Counted from the first letter of the stretch, positions 47,504 to 59,820 are shown. The stretch is DNA of 64,000 nt from Silene conica (GCA_029255685.2 CM055315.2:71701681-71765680), one strand, 5' to 3'. Translations and numbers: made by a program. Notes: a model not told the origin generated them from the letters alone.

Positions 47504-49277
47504 TATCAACTAATGTATTATGATACAAAGTTGTGATATGGATGCTCTTCTTATTTGAATTAGGGCATGAAAGCAAAGATAAGGGAAAGGAAAAACAAGC
47601 TTGATGGATCAATGGGAACAAGGGTAGCTCCCCTCGGGATGATCAATGAGCTTTGTTTTTCACTTATTTTGCTTAAGATTTGAAGTGTTGTAAGAACAAT
47701 TTATAACCTATGTTTTATTTCATTGTAGGACAAGGAAAAGTAATCCTGGAACAAGTTGTTGTAATTTGGATAATATAGTGACTTGGCTTTCAACCCAAGT
47801 CACTATCGGTTTTATATTATGTTCTTGAATTAGTTTAACACTTGCAAACCATAAACATAAAATAGAATTGATTGTTACATTTCAATGTATGACCATTGAA
47901 ATGGAATAAGTATATGATACTTATATTCAAAACAATCAAATGAAATTAAGTTTAGAACTCAATTAGAAAGGAAAAGTTATCAACCACCCAAAGCTATCTA
48001 AGTTTTCGTCGAATATTTCCTGTAATAAATCATAAGGGTACACAAACCAACATCAAAGTCATTGCTTGTGGCCTTAGTGGCTATCTTTGATAATGATATG
48101 AGATTATTATTACAAAGATAGAATGGGAGAAATTTGAAAAGGCACAAATAACAAATGATTTTGATTAGCACAATAGATATGATCTATTGATGAATAGTAG
48201 CATTTATTGTGTTTTGGTTGTGTGAAAGATTTAGAAGGTAGATTGAGTTGTGGATGAGATCTACGATTTAAGTAAATCTACGCCTTATGATCTTGAAGGT
48301 AGATTGAGTTGTGGATGGGATCTACGATTCAAGAAAGTATACGCCTTATGATCCCAACGGCCCCGACCCTGGAGGATTCTTTAAGAATAAATTCTTAAAG
48401 TTAATAAGGAAAAATTCTATACATGGATGAGATCCATGATAGAGTCCTCGTACAGTATAAGATAAGATAAATGTGGGGAACTGAAAGTTCCCGAAGAATA
48501 GTCTCTTATAGAAACTACGGGAGGACACTCGAAGAAAATTATTCAAAAGATTTTGCAAAAGCTCAAGAAGATGTTCTTGGATTTAGATGGTGATCTGAAC
48601 GTGCCAATGCAAATTCTAAGGCCCATGAAATTTAAAGGATGTACATGCTAATAAATGAGATTTATTGAGAGAAGCATAGGTTGACATGTGGATGTGTGCA
48701 GTTTGCAAAGTTAAGGGTAACTTTGCTAAAAGTAGTAAAATGATTCATTGAGAATGAATTCAGTAAACTCGAAAACCATTTTTCAAAAGAGTATTTGAAA
48801 AGGATATGTCTATAAGCATATATGGTTTTGTCCCGACCATTTCAATTCATTATTAGTTAAGGAATATTGAATTAAGTGGGAGCTTTACGATTTACGGTTA
48901 AATGTAAAGTTCAGTGGGAGTTCTCGCACCAGGATTTGAACCTATTGCGTCATTGGGATGACTTCTGGATTTTCAGAATCAGGCAAGAACAAGAGTTTAG
49001 TGGGAGTAAACGTTATCTAAAACAACTCATTGCTCCTATGGAATGAAGCATTGATACTTATGAAAAGTATACGAGTTTTTAATTCTAGATGACAGATTGA
49101 TATGATTTAAATCTAATTAAACAATTGAGATTGTAAAAACGTCTTGTTTATAAAGTATTAAGGTTGTTCATATAGATGAAGATAGAATTACCATGATGAG
49201 ATCATGGAAATTTATCGAACCTTAAGGTACTGTTTTTTACACGTTTTAAACTGCTAATGCTTCCACCATTAGTATAA
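47504..49277 (+). mobile_element. C1 interior, unrecognised part 1
   Basis: AT-rich, with several AGTGGGAG words like the copia 3' purine tract. No RT or integrase motif found by eye, so C1 may be a reduced element or simply too decayed. Confidence 0.45.
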
Positions 49278-50617
49278 TGTAACATCCCGTATTTTCGTAA
49301 ATAATATTTTAAAGGTTTTAAATTATTTTACGGAATATAATAATATTTTAATAATAAATCGTAGATCTAATTTAAAGATTTCCGTTAAGATCCGTCTTAA
49401 GAATATCCTTAAGTTCTTAAGATGTTAATTGCTTGGCATAAATTAACCCGACTTAAAACCAGTAACCCGACTCAAAATAAGGAAAGGACACTACTTAAAC
49501 TCTAAAGAAAACCCTCATCGATATCCATCACTTTCACCGTAACATTTCATTTCTCCATTGTCCTTCTTTCTCCAAGCTTAAAAATTGACTTTTCAACCTC
49601 TTCCCGTACACGAATCGCGGTACGTCTTACATTTTCGGAATCCTTGCGAGATTTCCAAGCCATCAATCTCTTTCAATTTCGATTTCGTCAAACTCGAAAA
49701 AGACGCTGTTTTGGCTTAATTTCGTTTTAGGCTTCTAAAACACGTTTCTTTTGTGGTAGAGGTTGACTTAGAGGATCTTGAAGTTGATAGCTTTGTTATT
49801 GAAGAGGATCTTGGAGCTTAAAACGCTTTTAAGGTGACGATAATGAGAAACTCGGCCTTTGTCTTAAATTAATTAGACATGTGATTCCTTGTGTTTATGT
49901 GAAATGGATGATGATTTTGGGACGAATAGGTTGTGGGTAGTTGAATTTGTGAAATCCACGTGTGTTTTATGTCAAAGGTTCATTTGGTTTATAGTATCGT
50001 AAATCTAAAGTGGCATTGAGGCTGTTTTCTTCAATCGTAGTTGATTGTTGTTGTTATTGTGGGTCGTTTTTATTATGGGTAATGCTCGCCATTTCTGGGC
50101 TGTTTTTAACTACTGCAAATTCCTATCGTTGTTGTTGTTCTTTGTGATTGCGTGTACTGTTGCTGCGTTAATTATTGCTTCGTTTGCATTTATTTCTCCT
50201 AAATTGTTGCTGCCCATAATTGTGACTGACCTTAGGCCGCTCCTGTTGCCAATAATCTTAAATTATTGCTACTGTTATAGCCCTTTTTTCGTAATCGGGA
50301 CAGACTTGGACTATGATCTCCCCATGTAAGTAAATTTGGAATGAACTTATAAAACAGAGAAATCTCCCTGAGATTGTACAGTCCCGGGTTGATAATCCGG
50401 TTTTTGTTGCTGTCGTTTTGATGTTATTTTTGTTAAACCCAGAAGATAATCTCCAGTTTTCAAATTCAAATTCCAGAAAATTGATTGCTGCAAATAGTTC
50501 TTCTCATGTAAATTCGTTCAGTAGAAGCTTGGATGATTCAGTTCCAAGCTTGGATGATTCAGTTCCTGCGTGCTGCTAGTTGTCCACTTTAATACTACTG
50601 CGTACTATTGTTACTAA

Positions 50618-50649
<32 letters not shown>

Positions 50650-52308
50650 TATTATATTATTATTTTACGTACGTGCTAGCCTGCCTGCTTGAATTAATTA
50701 ATTTACGTACGTTCTTGCTAGCTTGTTTACGTTTAAATATTATACGTTAGAAATCGTTACGAATTAGTAATGGGTTACAGTCTTATTTGAAGTATGTCGA
50801 AATAATTTAATTAGTTAGTCGATTTTCCCGTATAAAATATAAGTAATATAATATGAAGTTTAATTTAAATTGTGTTTATTTCCTTTATCGGTTGAACCGG
50901 TTAATTAGAACGTAATCAAATACTTAGTGAAATATATTTGAGCTAAGTAAGATTTAGTAAAGTAGTTAGTGACTTGTCTAAAATTAGTTAATTCTTAAAT
51001 GTCTGTTTATAATTCTTATCGGACTAAGATTTTTAATATATAGCAGTTATTTAGAATAACTTAATCGAAATTGGCTTTTCTCTTATACTTGTATGTGTGT
51101 CTGAGGTCCCCGGAGTTCGGGCGGCACTATATTGGGTTCGGGAATGGAGTGAGGATAGAGACCCCCCGGTCGGGCAACCGAAAGGGAAACCGGCTCTCCC
51201 TCGACTTAGTTCCCGAGGTCAATTAAGTGTCGATTGGTTGTTTTTCAAGAGTAGCTCTTTTATCACTTAAGTCTGTTGTAGTCCCAAGAATTGGGTGGCA
51301 CTTACGTTGGGTTCGGGAATGGATTTGAGGAGAAAGACCCCCGGCCGGGCAACCGAAAGGGAGACCGGCTCTCGCCTCAAATTAGTTTCCGAAGTCAACT
51401 AAGTGTTGATTTGTTGTAGTTAAGTAATTGATTGTAGTGTTTGAGGAGCCTCCCTTGGAAATTTGGTTGTTGAACCACTCAGTGGTTGGTTCGTTGTGTT
51501 AGTTCGTGGGAACCCCTTCGTGGGAGGTTCTGTGTTCCTGCGAACCCCTTAGTGGGTGGTTCTTTCTTCGCGTGAACCGCTTAGTGGTTGGTTCTAGCTT
51601 AGCGGTCGAACCCCTCCGTGGGTGGTTCTTTCTCCTTGTTGAACCCCTTCGTGGGTGGTTTCATTGTTCTGTGGTCGAACCCCTTTGTGGGTGGTTCGTG
51701 CGTGTTTTGTGTTTAGCTTGCCTGGGTCGGGGTATAGTGCTAGACTTTGCTGAATGAGTTGTATATACTTGCCTGAGTTGGGGTACTGTGTTATATACTG
51801 CTGATACGTGTTTAATTGTGTTTAGATGTACCTGAGTTGCGGTTTAATATCTATTTACATGAGTATGTTAAGACGAGTTATTGATGGAGTACTTCACATG
51901 ATTGTTTATGTTGGAGTATAATACTTGTATCTATATGATTCTGTGTTGCATGACAATAGGTGGCTATGAGAGCTCTAGTCACTCCCCACTGACCGTGGCG
52001 CACATGTTGTATGTGTTTAGGTACTTGATGCTGTTGGCAGGGGTTACGTTGAGGCTAGCGAGCGATGATCCTTCATCGTCACGACTTCACCCATTCATTA
52101 GCTAGATCTTAGACTTATGTTTTCAGTATTTAATGCCTTTAGGGATGTGCTATCCCGGGCTGCTTTTGTATTATACTTTAATACTTATCTATGTTTAAGT
52201 TTCGTAGTAGGACACCTCGCATGTTTAGTTATGTTAAAAAGTATCGTAGTAGGACACCTCGCATGTTTAGTTATGTTTACTATTTCCGCTGCCGCGAGGG
52301 GTTTTACA
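49278..52308 (+). mobile_element. Solo Y LTR inside C1
   Basis: 3031 bp, from TGTAACATCCCG to GGGGTTTTACA, flanked by the perfect 5-bp duplication TATAA (49273-49277, 52309-52313). No interior is present, so it is a recombined solo LTR. It carries a hairpin array (51472-51697), CTGAGTTG-core hairpins (51721-51860), two GC-rich modules (51106-51232, 51274-51412) and an ATT microsatellite (50609-50664). Confidence 0.75.
51472..51697. repeat. Seven-unit hairpin array in solo Y LTR
   Basis: 21-bp foldback units start at 51472, 51510, 51542, 51574, 51608, 51641 and 51677 (pitch 32-38). Each opens GAACC and most close GGTTC. The first contains the perfect inverted repeat AACCACTCAGTGGTT. Spacers of 11-17 nt differ. 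Confidence 0.82.
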
Positions 52309-53608
52309 TATAATCGTGTAAAGCTGGATGCACATTGCTTGCAGGATAACCTGTTTAAGCAGGTGTTAAATCAATGATTAAACCTTAACGAATTGTCAAA
52401 GTATTCTCCAATGGAGATGACAGAGAAATTCGAGATTTTGGTAGACAACTTAGTCATGTGGTAAAAGGTTTACCACGACTTAAATTCCAAGATATCAAGC
52501 AAAGATTTATGACAATCTTTGGCTTACATTCATTGACTATGCATCTCAATGACTTGTATTCTAACTACATGGTCATCAAAAGATTCTACAAAATATATAA
52601 GTTCACAAATTATGTAAAAGCATTGTTGTAGCTAGGAGTTACACAATGCACATAATCTTATTCGCTAGTCATAAGATGACTTCTCTCTTTCAGATCAAAG
52701 AGCATATAAGGATGTGATCCGCAAAGTGAACGCTTGCAAGAATCGTGGTAAACTTTGTTAACCCGAAATGAAGATAATTACAATTATAGAAAAAGTGAAC
52801 ATGAGGCACTAAAGCTCATTGTAAATTAAATGGTGATCAAGAGTTGACCACTTGGATAGGGTAATCCACGAATCGTTTGAGTTATATATAACTCACAAAA
52901 GGTCAAGTAAAATTCAAATGGGATGGTAAGACCATATTGAACCCCATTAAAGTGAATTGAATTATCATGACCTCGCCCCTAGTTGCTTAAGTGAGGTGAC
53001 ATCTCAATGCAACTAGATGTGTGATGCGATTGATGGCGAGTTCAATTGCCATAGAGTCATATGGGATGACTAGTCGATCACCTACGCATAGAGATGTTAA
53101 GATACATTTGCCAGGCTAATGACCGATGATAGAGCTCTGGCGTACTCTTATTAACAGACTGCCTGGTCGTGGCGGGAGCATCTATCGTGTTTCACATGAG
53201 TCAGTTCTTGGACTAATGATTGTTCTCTAAGGTGGCATAGTTTTCAAATTAACTTTGATTTATGTTCTAACACCTTCGTAAATGGGGTTTATAAGGATAC
53301 ATTTTGGGTTATGATGAACTATGGCCAGCCGGAAGGAATAGGTCGATTAGGAATTGTCCACCCCTTGTCAGGGTTGAGAAATATCTCTAGGTCACTCGAG
53401 GAGAAAAATAACTAGAAATGCGTGGCCACACTCGGAAGGTATCTGTGGTAGATAATTCCGGTCAGTAGTTATAACTCCAGATCGAGAAAAACCACTCTAG
53501 ATTAAATCAATTGCGGGCACGACCTGAGAGGACGCCATGCATTGAGTGGGAGATAGTAATAGGGCAAGAGAATTGGTAACGCACACTTGTCTCGGACAAG
53601 TGGGAGAT
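52309..53608 (+). mobile_element. C1 interior, unrecognised part 2
   Basis: Sequence between the solo LTR and the C1 3' LTR, without recognised domains. It ends with the purine tract AAGTGGGAGAT. Confidence 0.45.
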
Positions 53609-55080
53609 TGTTGGAGGAAGTGTCCTCGACAATAGTGTGTTGACATAATTAAAACTCATTTGAATGAAACACAACTGGGAATGTTACTCTTTTAAAGTCG
53701 ACTGATCAACATTTACCGATAATGATTGGCTGTCTAGAGTTTGACATTATCGTCATATGATGGTGGTGATCAGTTGATCCCTTAAGGTCATATCTTTAGG
53801 GAATTCCGTCTCAATGGAAAAATTAATTAATATCGTATTGGATACGAATTAATTAACAACTAGAAATTTGGAAATGATTTTACGTGACGAATATTATTGT
53901 AATAGGATCAACATTTACCGATAATGATTGGCTGTCTAGAGTTTGACATTATCGTCATATGATGGTGGTGATCAGTTAATCCCTTAAGGTCATATCTTTA
54001 GGGAATTCCGTCTCAATGGAAAAATTAATTAATATCGTATTGGATACGAATTAATTAACAACTAGAAATTTGGAAATGATTTTACGTGACGAATATTATT
54101 GTAATAGGATTATAATAATAAACGGTCAAGGTAATAAAATGTTTTATTACACGGTTTTTGTTTACTCGTTTGGGAAACGATTAAATCGAGAATGAACACG
54201 TTGAGCATAAAATTACAATAGTTGTAATTAAATTATGATATTACATTTTTATAAAATAGTAATTTCGAATTACTAGAGGAATTATTTAAATGTCATAAAA
54301 TTGTGAATTATGAATTTTAAAGAGTTAAAATTGCATAATTAACAAATTAGTTCATGTGTTATGGAACATGTGTGACATTTTACAAATTAACACAATTGAC
54401 AAAAATAAAATGGGTCTTAATAAGGACCCATTTCAGCCGTGTAGTATGTAGTGTGTATGAAGGTTGCGTGCACAAAATGATTGTGTGTGTAAGTGATCAA
54501 TAGGTGTGTAAGACTGTAAGGAATATGTAAGGCATCTTTATTCCTTTTGGCATTGTGTAAGAGGCCATGAATTGACTCCCTCTTGGCTTGGCTTGGCCGA
54601 CCTCATGCCCTCATTTGTGAGCATGTTTTGCTCTATATAAGACACTCACACACACCTCACTTACTTAATAGTTGTCTTCTTGGATGCTTACACTCATATT
54701 TTCTACAACCTCAGAAAATAGTTTCCTAAGTAAGAATTATTTCCAATGCTAGTAATACTAAGGATAATATTATTATTAATTCTAGTTTACTAATACAATT
54801 TTTCTAGTAAGAAGAGTTGTGTTGGTTTGAGATCGGGTCCTTGATACGCATCTTTGGAGACGATTTTGTGTTAGATCGTTATAAGGGTATTTCGGTTTTT
54901 GAAGACTCATATAATAGGTGATTATTGAGTATAAACCTTCTAAAACCAATGTAAGGACATGCATCCATCTTATGTAATCATCATGCATGCATAAGATCTT
55001 ATTAAGTTTTCAAGCATAAACTTAAAGAAACAAAACTCATATGAGATATGAGTATATAATCTGAAATTAGATTTCCAACA
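53609..55080 (+). repeat. C1 3' LTR
   Basis: Starts TGTTGGAGGAAGTG and ends TTTCCAACA. It contains a tandem duplication of about 202 bp (53705-53906 and 53907-54108) absent from the 5' LTR. TATA-like box at 54633-54641. Confidence 0.88.
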
Positions 55081-56375
55081 TATGCATGACATATATGAGA
55101 TGTATGTGATGTAGCAAGCAGTGTTATGAGATGGTGAACAAAATTATGTAAAGATAATGTGGTGACTAGTTGAGATATGCATTGTGTTTATATAAGTGAT
55201 ATATATTCTGCTGGTTTATGTGCTGATAGAAGTGCATATAGAGTATTCTTGCCATTGCTAAGTTGAGATATGAGAATGAAGTTGACTTTCGTGATACCTA
55301 TGGCATGTTGTATTTAACTTACAAGTTACTATGATAAGACTCACTTAGGATAATGGTTTTAGATGTATTGAGTTAAGGTTGATCACATTATTGATGTATA
55401 ATTTGTTTGAGAAAGAAAATGGTATAGTTATGTTACCCGTTTATAGATAAATTGTCTTAAAACTGTTACAAATTGAGATTTATACATGATTCTAATGATA
55501 GGTCACACGCCCAAATCGACCATGAGATTTATACGTGATTCTGATTGGAGGTGGTAGCTTGTACTTTTACGATTCTAATGATAGGTCACACGCCCAAATC
55601 GACCATGAATAGAGGAAGATATGATAGTTTTACGAAAATTGGTCGATGCTAAGAACTGCGAAGGTACTCGGCCGAGTTGAGGTAACTCGGCCGAGTTGTG
55701 GCAACTCGGCCAAGTATATTTGTCAGTTGCAAAATTTTAAATTTGACTTTAGTGTACTCAACCGGGTAAAAGATACTCAACCAAGTACAAGGTACTCGAC
55801 CGAGGGCCCACGTGTTTGTGTTAAATAAAATAAATCAGTTTTTACTTGATTGGTTGAGTTGAAGATCGTATGATTGTTATATGGTTGTGATCACGGAACC
55901 CCAAAAGTCCGTGCGTGGATATAATATGTGGTAGTAAATAGGTAGTTGCGTACCTTACAGTAGACTAGTTTGAGCAAGTACCCGACATAGTACGCCATAT
56001 TATTGTGTTATGCTTAGCTTTTGACACCTTTGCATGTCATATATATTTCAAAGATGTTTCCTTTATAATTTAATGCGTGGTTTTGCGTATATATCTTTGT
56101 TATATTACATAATTTAACCTGTTTTCGAATCGGTACGGTTTCGTGAGATAGTCTAGTAGTCGGAGGTGTTGCGAGGAAAGAGTGGTGAACACAAAGCGAA
56201 GTTTATTACCTTATTGAGTCATAGAGCGAGTCATGTGAAGTACAGAGGACACATTTACCGTGGGCTTGAGTGTTGTGATGATGCTTATATATGGTCAAGT
56301 AGTACTGTAATTCGGTGGAATGTAAGACTGGAGTATTGGAAGGGATGTGTGTGTCGATACTACTGGGACTAGCAA
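55081..56375 (+). mobile_element. T1 interior resumed (leader, array, unrecognised tail)
   Basis: It follows C1 directly. It contains a 38-bp direct repeat (55488-55525, 55571-55608; GGTCACACGCCCAAATCGAC core) and the array at 55667-55804. No coding region was recognised before the T4 LTR. Confidence 0.5.
55667..55804. repeat. 19-bp palindrome array, T1 leader
   Basis: Units at 55667, 55686 and 55705 and, after a gap, 55757, 55776 and 55795; 19 bp within each triplet. Motifs CTCGGCCGAG to CTCGACCGAG, some decayed (CTCAACCAAG). Confidence 0.9.
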
Positions 56376-57516
56376 TGTAATACCCACATCTCCAAGGCCT
56401 TTAGATAGGACCCTCGAAATATGAAAGTATCACCTTCTCAGTTTTATGAGGTATAACATTAAAGTAAACAATCCCAAACAACCTTCATTATATTAAGTTT
56501 AAAGAGTACAGATGTCTGTCATTACCACCAGAATTAAAAGTCGCAGAAGCTAAACAAAACTGCAAGACAAAAGCTAATGTGATGATCCCTCCTCCCAAAG
56601 CTAGCAATCATCAACATCGTCGTACCTTAGACTCTGCTCACCATTACATGGATCATCACAGTAAAACAAACACAAGTGTTAGAAACAGAATAATAAGACG
56701 GTTACAATACAATAGCATAAACCACAATATGATAATCACCAATCACTGATATCACTGTCACATAAACCAAGTGGCGGCCTTTAACCCCACACCAATCCCC
56801 CCACTTGCAGCAGCAAGGGGTACCTAGACCATTAAGGTGCACATCCTCTCTTTGGCGAGTCCCACGAAGAGCGATCGTAGGAGTGAGATCCGTTTCCCCG
56901 CAAACGATCCCACACATTATGTTCCCAATCTCAATAATCATACAGTAACCCAATCATATCAGGTAATATGACGGTATCGTCACAATCATTATTACATAGA
57001 AACTGAGTAAGGAAACCCTACCTCAACAGAAAGTATAGCAGGATGAAATGCACAATCTTCCTACTAACGTTCCTCTACGAATCCTCCTCTTAAGGATTAT
57101 ATAAATACGGATTACTCTCTAAATAGCCAAAATCTATGATATAAATACGATAGGGTAACATTTACTTGGTAGAATATGGGCTACCTAGATGATCGACGCT
57201 CCTAAACACTTGTTATGACTTTGGGGTAGGGAAGGGAGGAAAGGGATGGAGTTACTGCTCTCTGAAATTCTGATGTTTAGGTTAAAAAGAAAAAGAATTT
57301 TCGGATTTACTTTTATAATTAACTGCGGCTGACCTCTAGAAAGACTCTCTCGGCCAAGTAAGACTCACTCGGCCGAGTACGGCCTACTCGACCGAGTTGC
57401 TCTTACTCGGTCGAGTCACACTTACTCGACCGACTGTGACCTACTCGGCCGAGTAAGTGTTACTCGGCTGAGTTGGTCCACAACTCAGCTTCTATCTAAA
57501 AGAGGGGTGTTACAAT
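56376..57516 (-). repeat. T4 LTR, minus orientation
   Basis: On the minus strand it starts TGTAACACCCCTC and ends GGTATTACA. At its right is TTTTAAGGGGGGAAGAT, a polypurine tract, so it is a 3' LTR. It shares the GCGATCGTAGGAGTGAGAT module (56871-56890) with T1 and T2 and has a seven-unit array near its start. Confidence 0.78.
57349..57472. repeat. 19-bp palindrome array, T4 LTR
   Basis: Seven 10-mers at 57349, 57368, 57387, 57406, 57425, 57444 and 57463, exactly 19 bp apart. Confidence 0.95.
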
Positions 57517-57683
57517 CTTCCCCCCTTAAAACGAACTTCATCCTCGAAGTTCACAACGAACTCCTGAAAGAAAGCTAACTCCAAAGTAACATGCCGGTAT
57601 CACTGTCTCTCCAAGATGAGACATGACTAGAATGATACACATAGACAGGAACTCGACTCAACCAAAGGCAAAACCTAGCGCGC
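57517..57683 (-). mobile_element. T4 interior end (polypurine side)
   Basis: The minus strand carries GAACTTCGAGGATGAAGTTC and the G-run before the LTR; the same block precedes the 3' end of T2 (62594-62632). Confidence 0.6.
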
Positions 57684-57869
57684 GATCATTAGAATTCAAT
57701 GAACTTAGGATGTGTCTTAAATAAAATGAACACCAAGTACTAGTTGTAAGGCTACCACAAAGGTTGGGAGACGTCCCGGAACCGTGAAATTGCTTACACC
57801 CTGGTACTTGGCAACTAAGGGTAGAATAGGGCGTATGGATGTGTGGCTATATGTATAATATGCATGTAG
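57684..57869 (+). mobile_element. T3 leader fragment, plus orientation
   Basis: ATGAACTTAGG...GGAGACGTCC matches the T1 leader (34533 onward). It abuts T4, which runs the other way, so two copies meet head to head here. T2 begins at its right edge. Confidence 0.6.
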
Positions 57870-59224
57870 TGTAACACCCGGGTTTAAAGACCCAGTGCCA
57901 GACCCGAAACCGTGGACCGTCTAAGATAGAGATCAACCTAAGAATACAGAGACAAACCTTCCATAGGAAGGAGGTTGGGTTTAGGGGGTGGACTCGCTCG
58001 AGTGAGACCAACTCGATCGAATGGGACCAACTTGGTCGAGTAAGACTCACTCGGGGGAGTTTGTCCAACTCGGTCGAGTAAGACCAACTCGGTCGACTAA
58101 GTCCAACTCGGCCGAATGAGCTCTACTCGACTGAGCGTAATGGTTCAAGCAGACTTATTTTCGCGTCGTGATTTAAGAAAAAACATAATTAATTTATCAT
58201 TTCGTCATACTTTGTAACCCTAAACCAAAAATAAAAGAACTTCCCCATCTCTCCTCGCTCTCCCTTCAAACTACCATGGATGCTAGAAGACCTTTGTCTA
58301 CGACTCTAACTTATCCGAGACCTATCACCCGTCATCACGATTTTTATTGCGGTAAGTAGTTTCCCCTCAGTCTGACTTTGCCTTTATCTCCGATAAAAGT
58401 ATTTGACCAGTAATATTTATGATAGAGAGCCATGTATGTCATCTAGGGACACGTGAGAGGTTCTTGGATGCTTGTGTTCAGGTACGTGATCCTACTCAGT
58501 CAAGTACTTGTGTGATTATGTGATATCTATGTTATGATTGTGTTTTATTGTATCATGATCCCTATAAGAGGTTGGTACCGGCGATGGTGAGGTCATGTGG
58601 TGGTCACAGGATTGAGAAAGTGGAACAAATGTGTGAGACCGTTGCGGGAAACATATCTCACTCCTACGATCGCTTTTCGTGGGATCTGCCATGGAGAGAA
58701 TGTGAAACATATGTGTGGGACAAATGTGTGGTACTCAGTGGTTTTGTTGTGATGTTGTGACAGTACGGCTATGGATGGCGGACGGTGAGGTGTATGTGCC
58801 AGGATTTATTGTTGTTATTCATTAATGTTGTGGTTATCGTCTTTTTGCTTTAGTATGGATTGTAATGTACTGAGACTGACGTTGTTTTGTATGTGTTTAT
58901 GTCTATGTCTGTGTAGATCTATTGTTATACATAAATGGTGAGCAGTGCGATGTTTTCAGGTGAGAATGTTGGATGCGATGCTGTTACATGCTTATGTGCT
59001 AGCTGGGGACGGGGCGACAGAAGAGTCGGTCATGTAAACCTTAGCTATGAGTATAGTGATATCAGAGTTGTACGTTTCTTTTATGTTTATTTTTTAATCA
59101 CTGTAATGAACCTTAAACAGTTCTTTAATTGTCATATATACTACTCGGGTAACCGAGATGATGGTAGCACCTCTATTGACTAAGAAAGGTCTAGTCAACG
59201 CTCCTTGGAATTCCGGGTGTTACA
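57870..59224 (+). repeat. T2 LTR
   Basis: From TGTAACACCCGGG to CCGGGTGTTACA. Eight-unit array near its start; shared module GTTGCGGGAAAC...CTCCTACGATCGC at 58641-58673. Confidence 0.82.
57993..58135. repeat. 19-bp palindrome array, T2 LTR
   Basis: Eight 10-mers at 57993, 58012, 58031, 58050, 58069, 58088, 58107 and 58126, all 19 bp apart (CTCGCTCGAG, CTCGATCGAA, CTCGGTCGAG and relatives). Confidence 0.95.
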
Positions 59225-59226
59225 AG

Positions 59227-59238
59227 TGGTATCAGAGC
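59227..59238 (+). other. T2 primer-binding site (tRNA-Met)
   Basis: TGGTATCAGAGC, two bases after the LTR. Confidence 0.88.
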
Positions 59239-59820
59239 GACAATTCTGGAACATAAAACAAATGAACCTAATGAATGTAGGGAGTCCAATAAAATGAGCT
59301 TGGTGTATGTGTGTTAGGAGCCCGTGGTTTGGTTTTGGATGAGAAGACGCCCTCATTTAAAAATTTCGGCCCTAACACGCTTAGGCCACCCACCGCGTTG
59401 AAGGTAAATCATAAGGGAATGTACTAAGTGTGCTAAGTGTATGCGGATTTATGTATGCAAATGAATAGTGGTAAGACGTGCTTGTAGTGCTAAGAGTCAT
59501 ACCGGTGTGTATTTATGTGTGCACAAATCCCAATTGAGGATTTGTGTATATGAGTGTGATTAGGATGGTACTACCATGATAACTACTATGATAGCGAGTT
59601 TCAAGATATGTGTGTTAATGTTCAAGGTTGTAGGATATTCGTTGGGAAAACAGGTAGATACCTAAAGTGTTTTAGTATGGTTTGACCGGAGTAATACAGC
59701 TAAGATGTGGTTCCAGACTAATCGGGAGGAGGCGACTCTTCCGGTCGCCTCCGACCAAGTTGCGTTGGTTGCAGGTTTTCGATGATATTCTGTTTTGATA
59801 CATTCTCCAAGGGTGTCATA

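Larger units (their letters stand above)
34703..55080 (+). mobile_element. C1: Ty1/copia element carrying two nested insertions
   Basis: LTRs at 34703-35998 and 53609-55080, an initiator tRNA-Met primer site (36001), a copia-type gag and a purine tract (AAGTGGGAGAT) before the 3' LTR. Target duplication TACGC/TATGC with one difference. LTR divergence by eye is about 3.3% (roughly 1.3 million years at 1.3e-8), older than E2 inside it. Insertions within it: E2 (39138-47304) and a solo Y LTR (49278-52308). Integrase and RT were not recognised in the remaining interior. It sits in the T1 leader. Broken in many places. Confidence 0.82.

Noticed and set aside
58548-58760. Short frames in the T2 LTR (also 58935-59183)
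   Set aside because: Inside an LTR, not conserved in T1 or T4.
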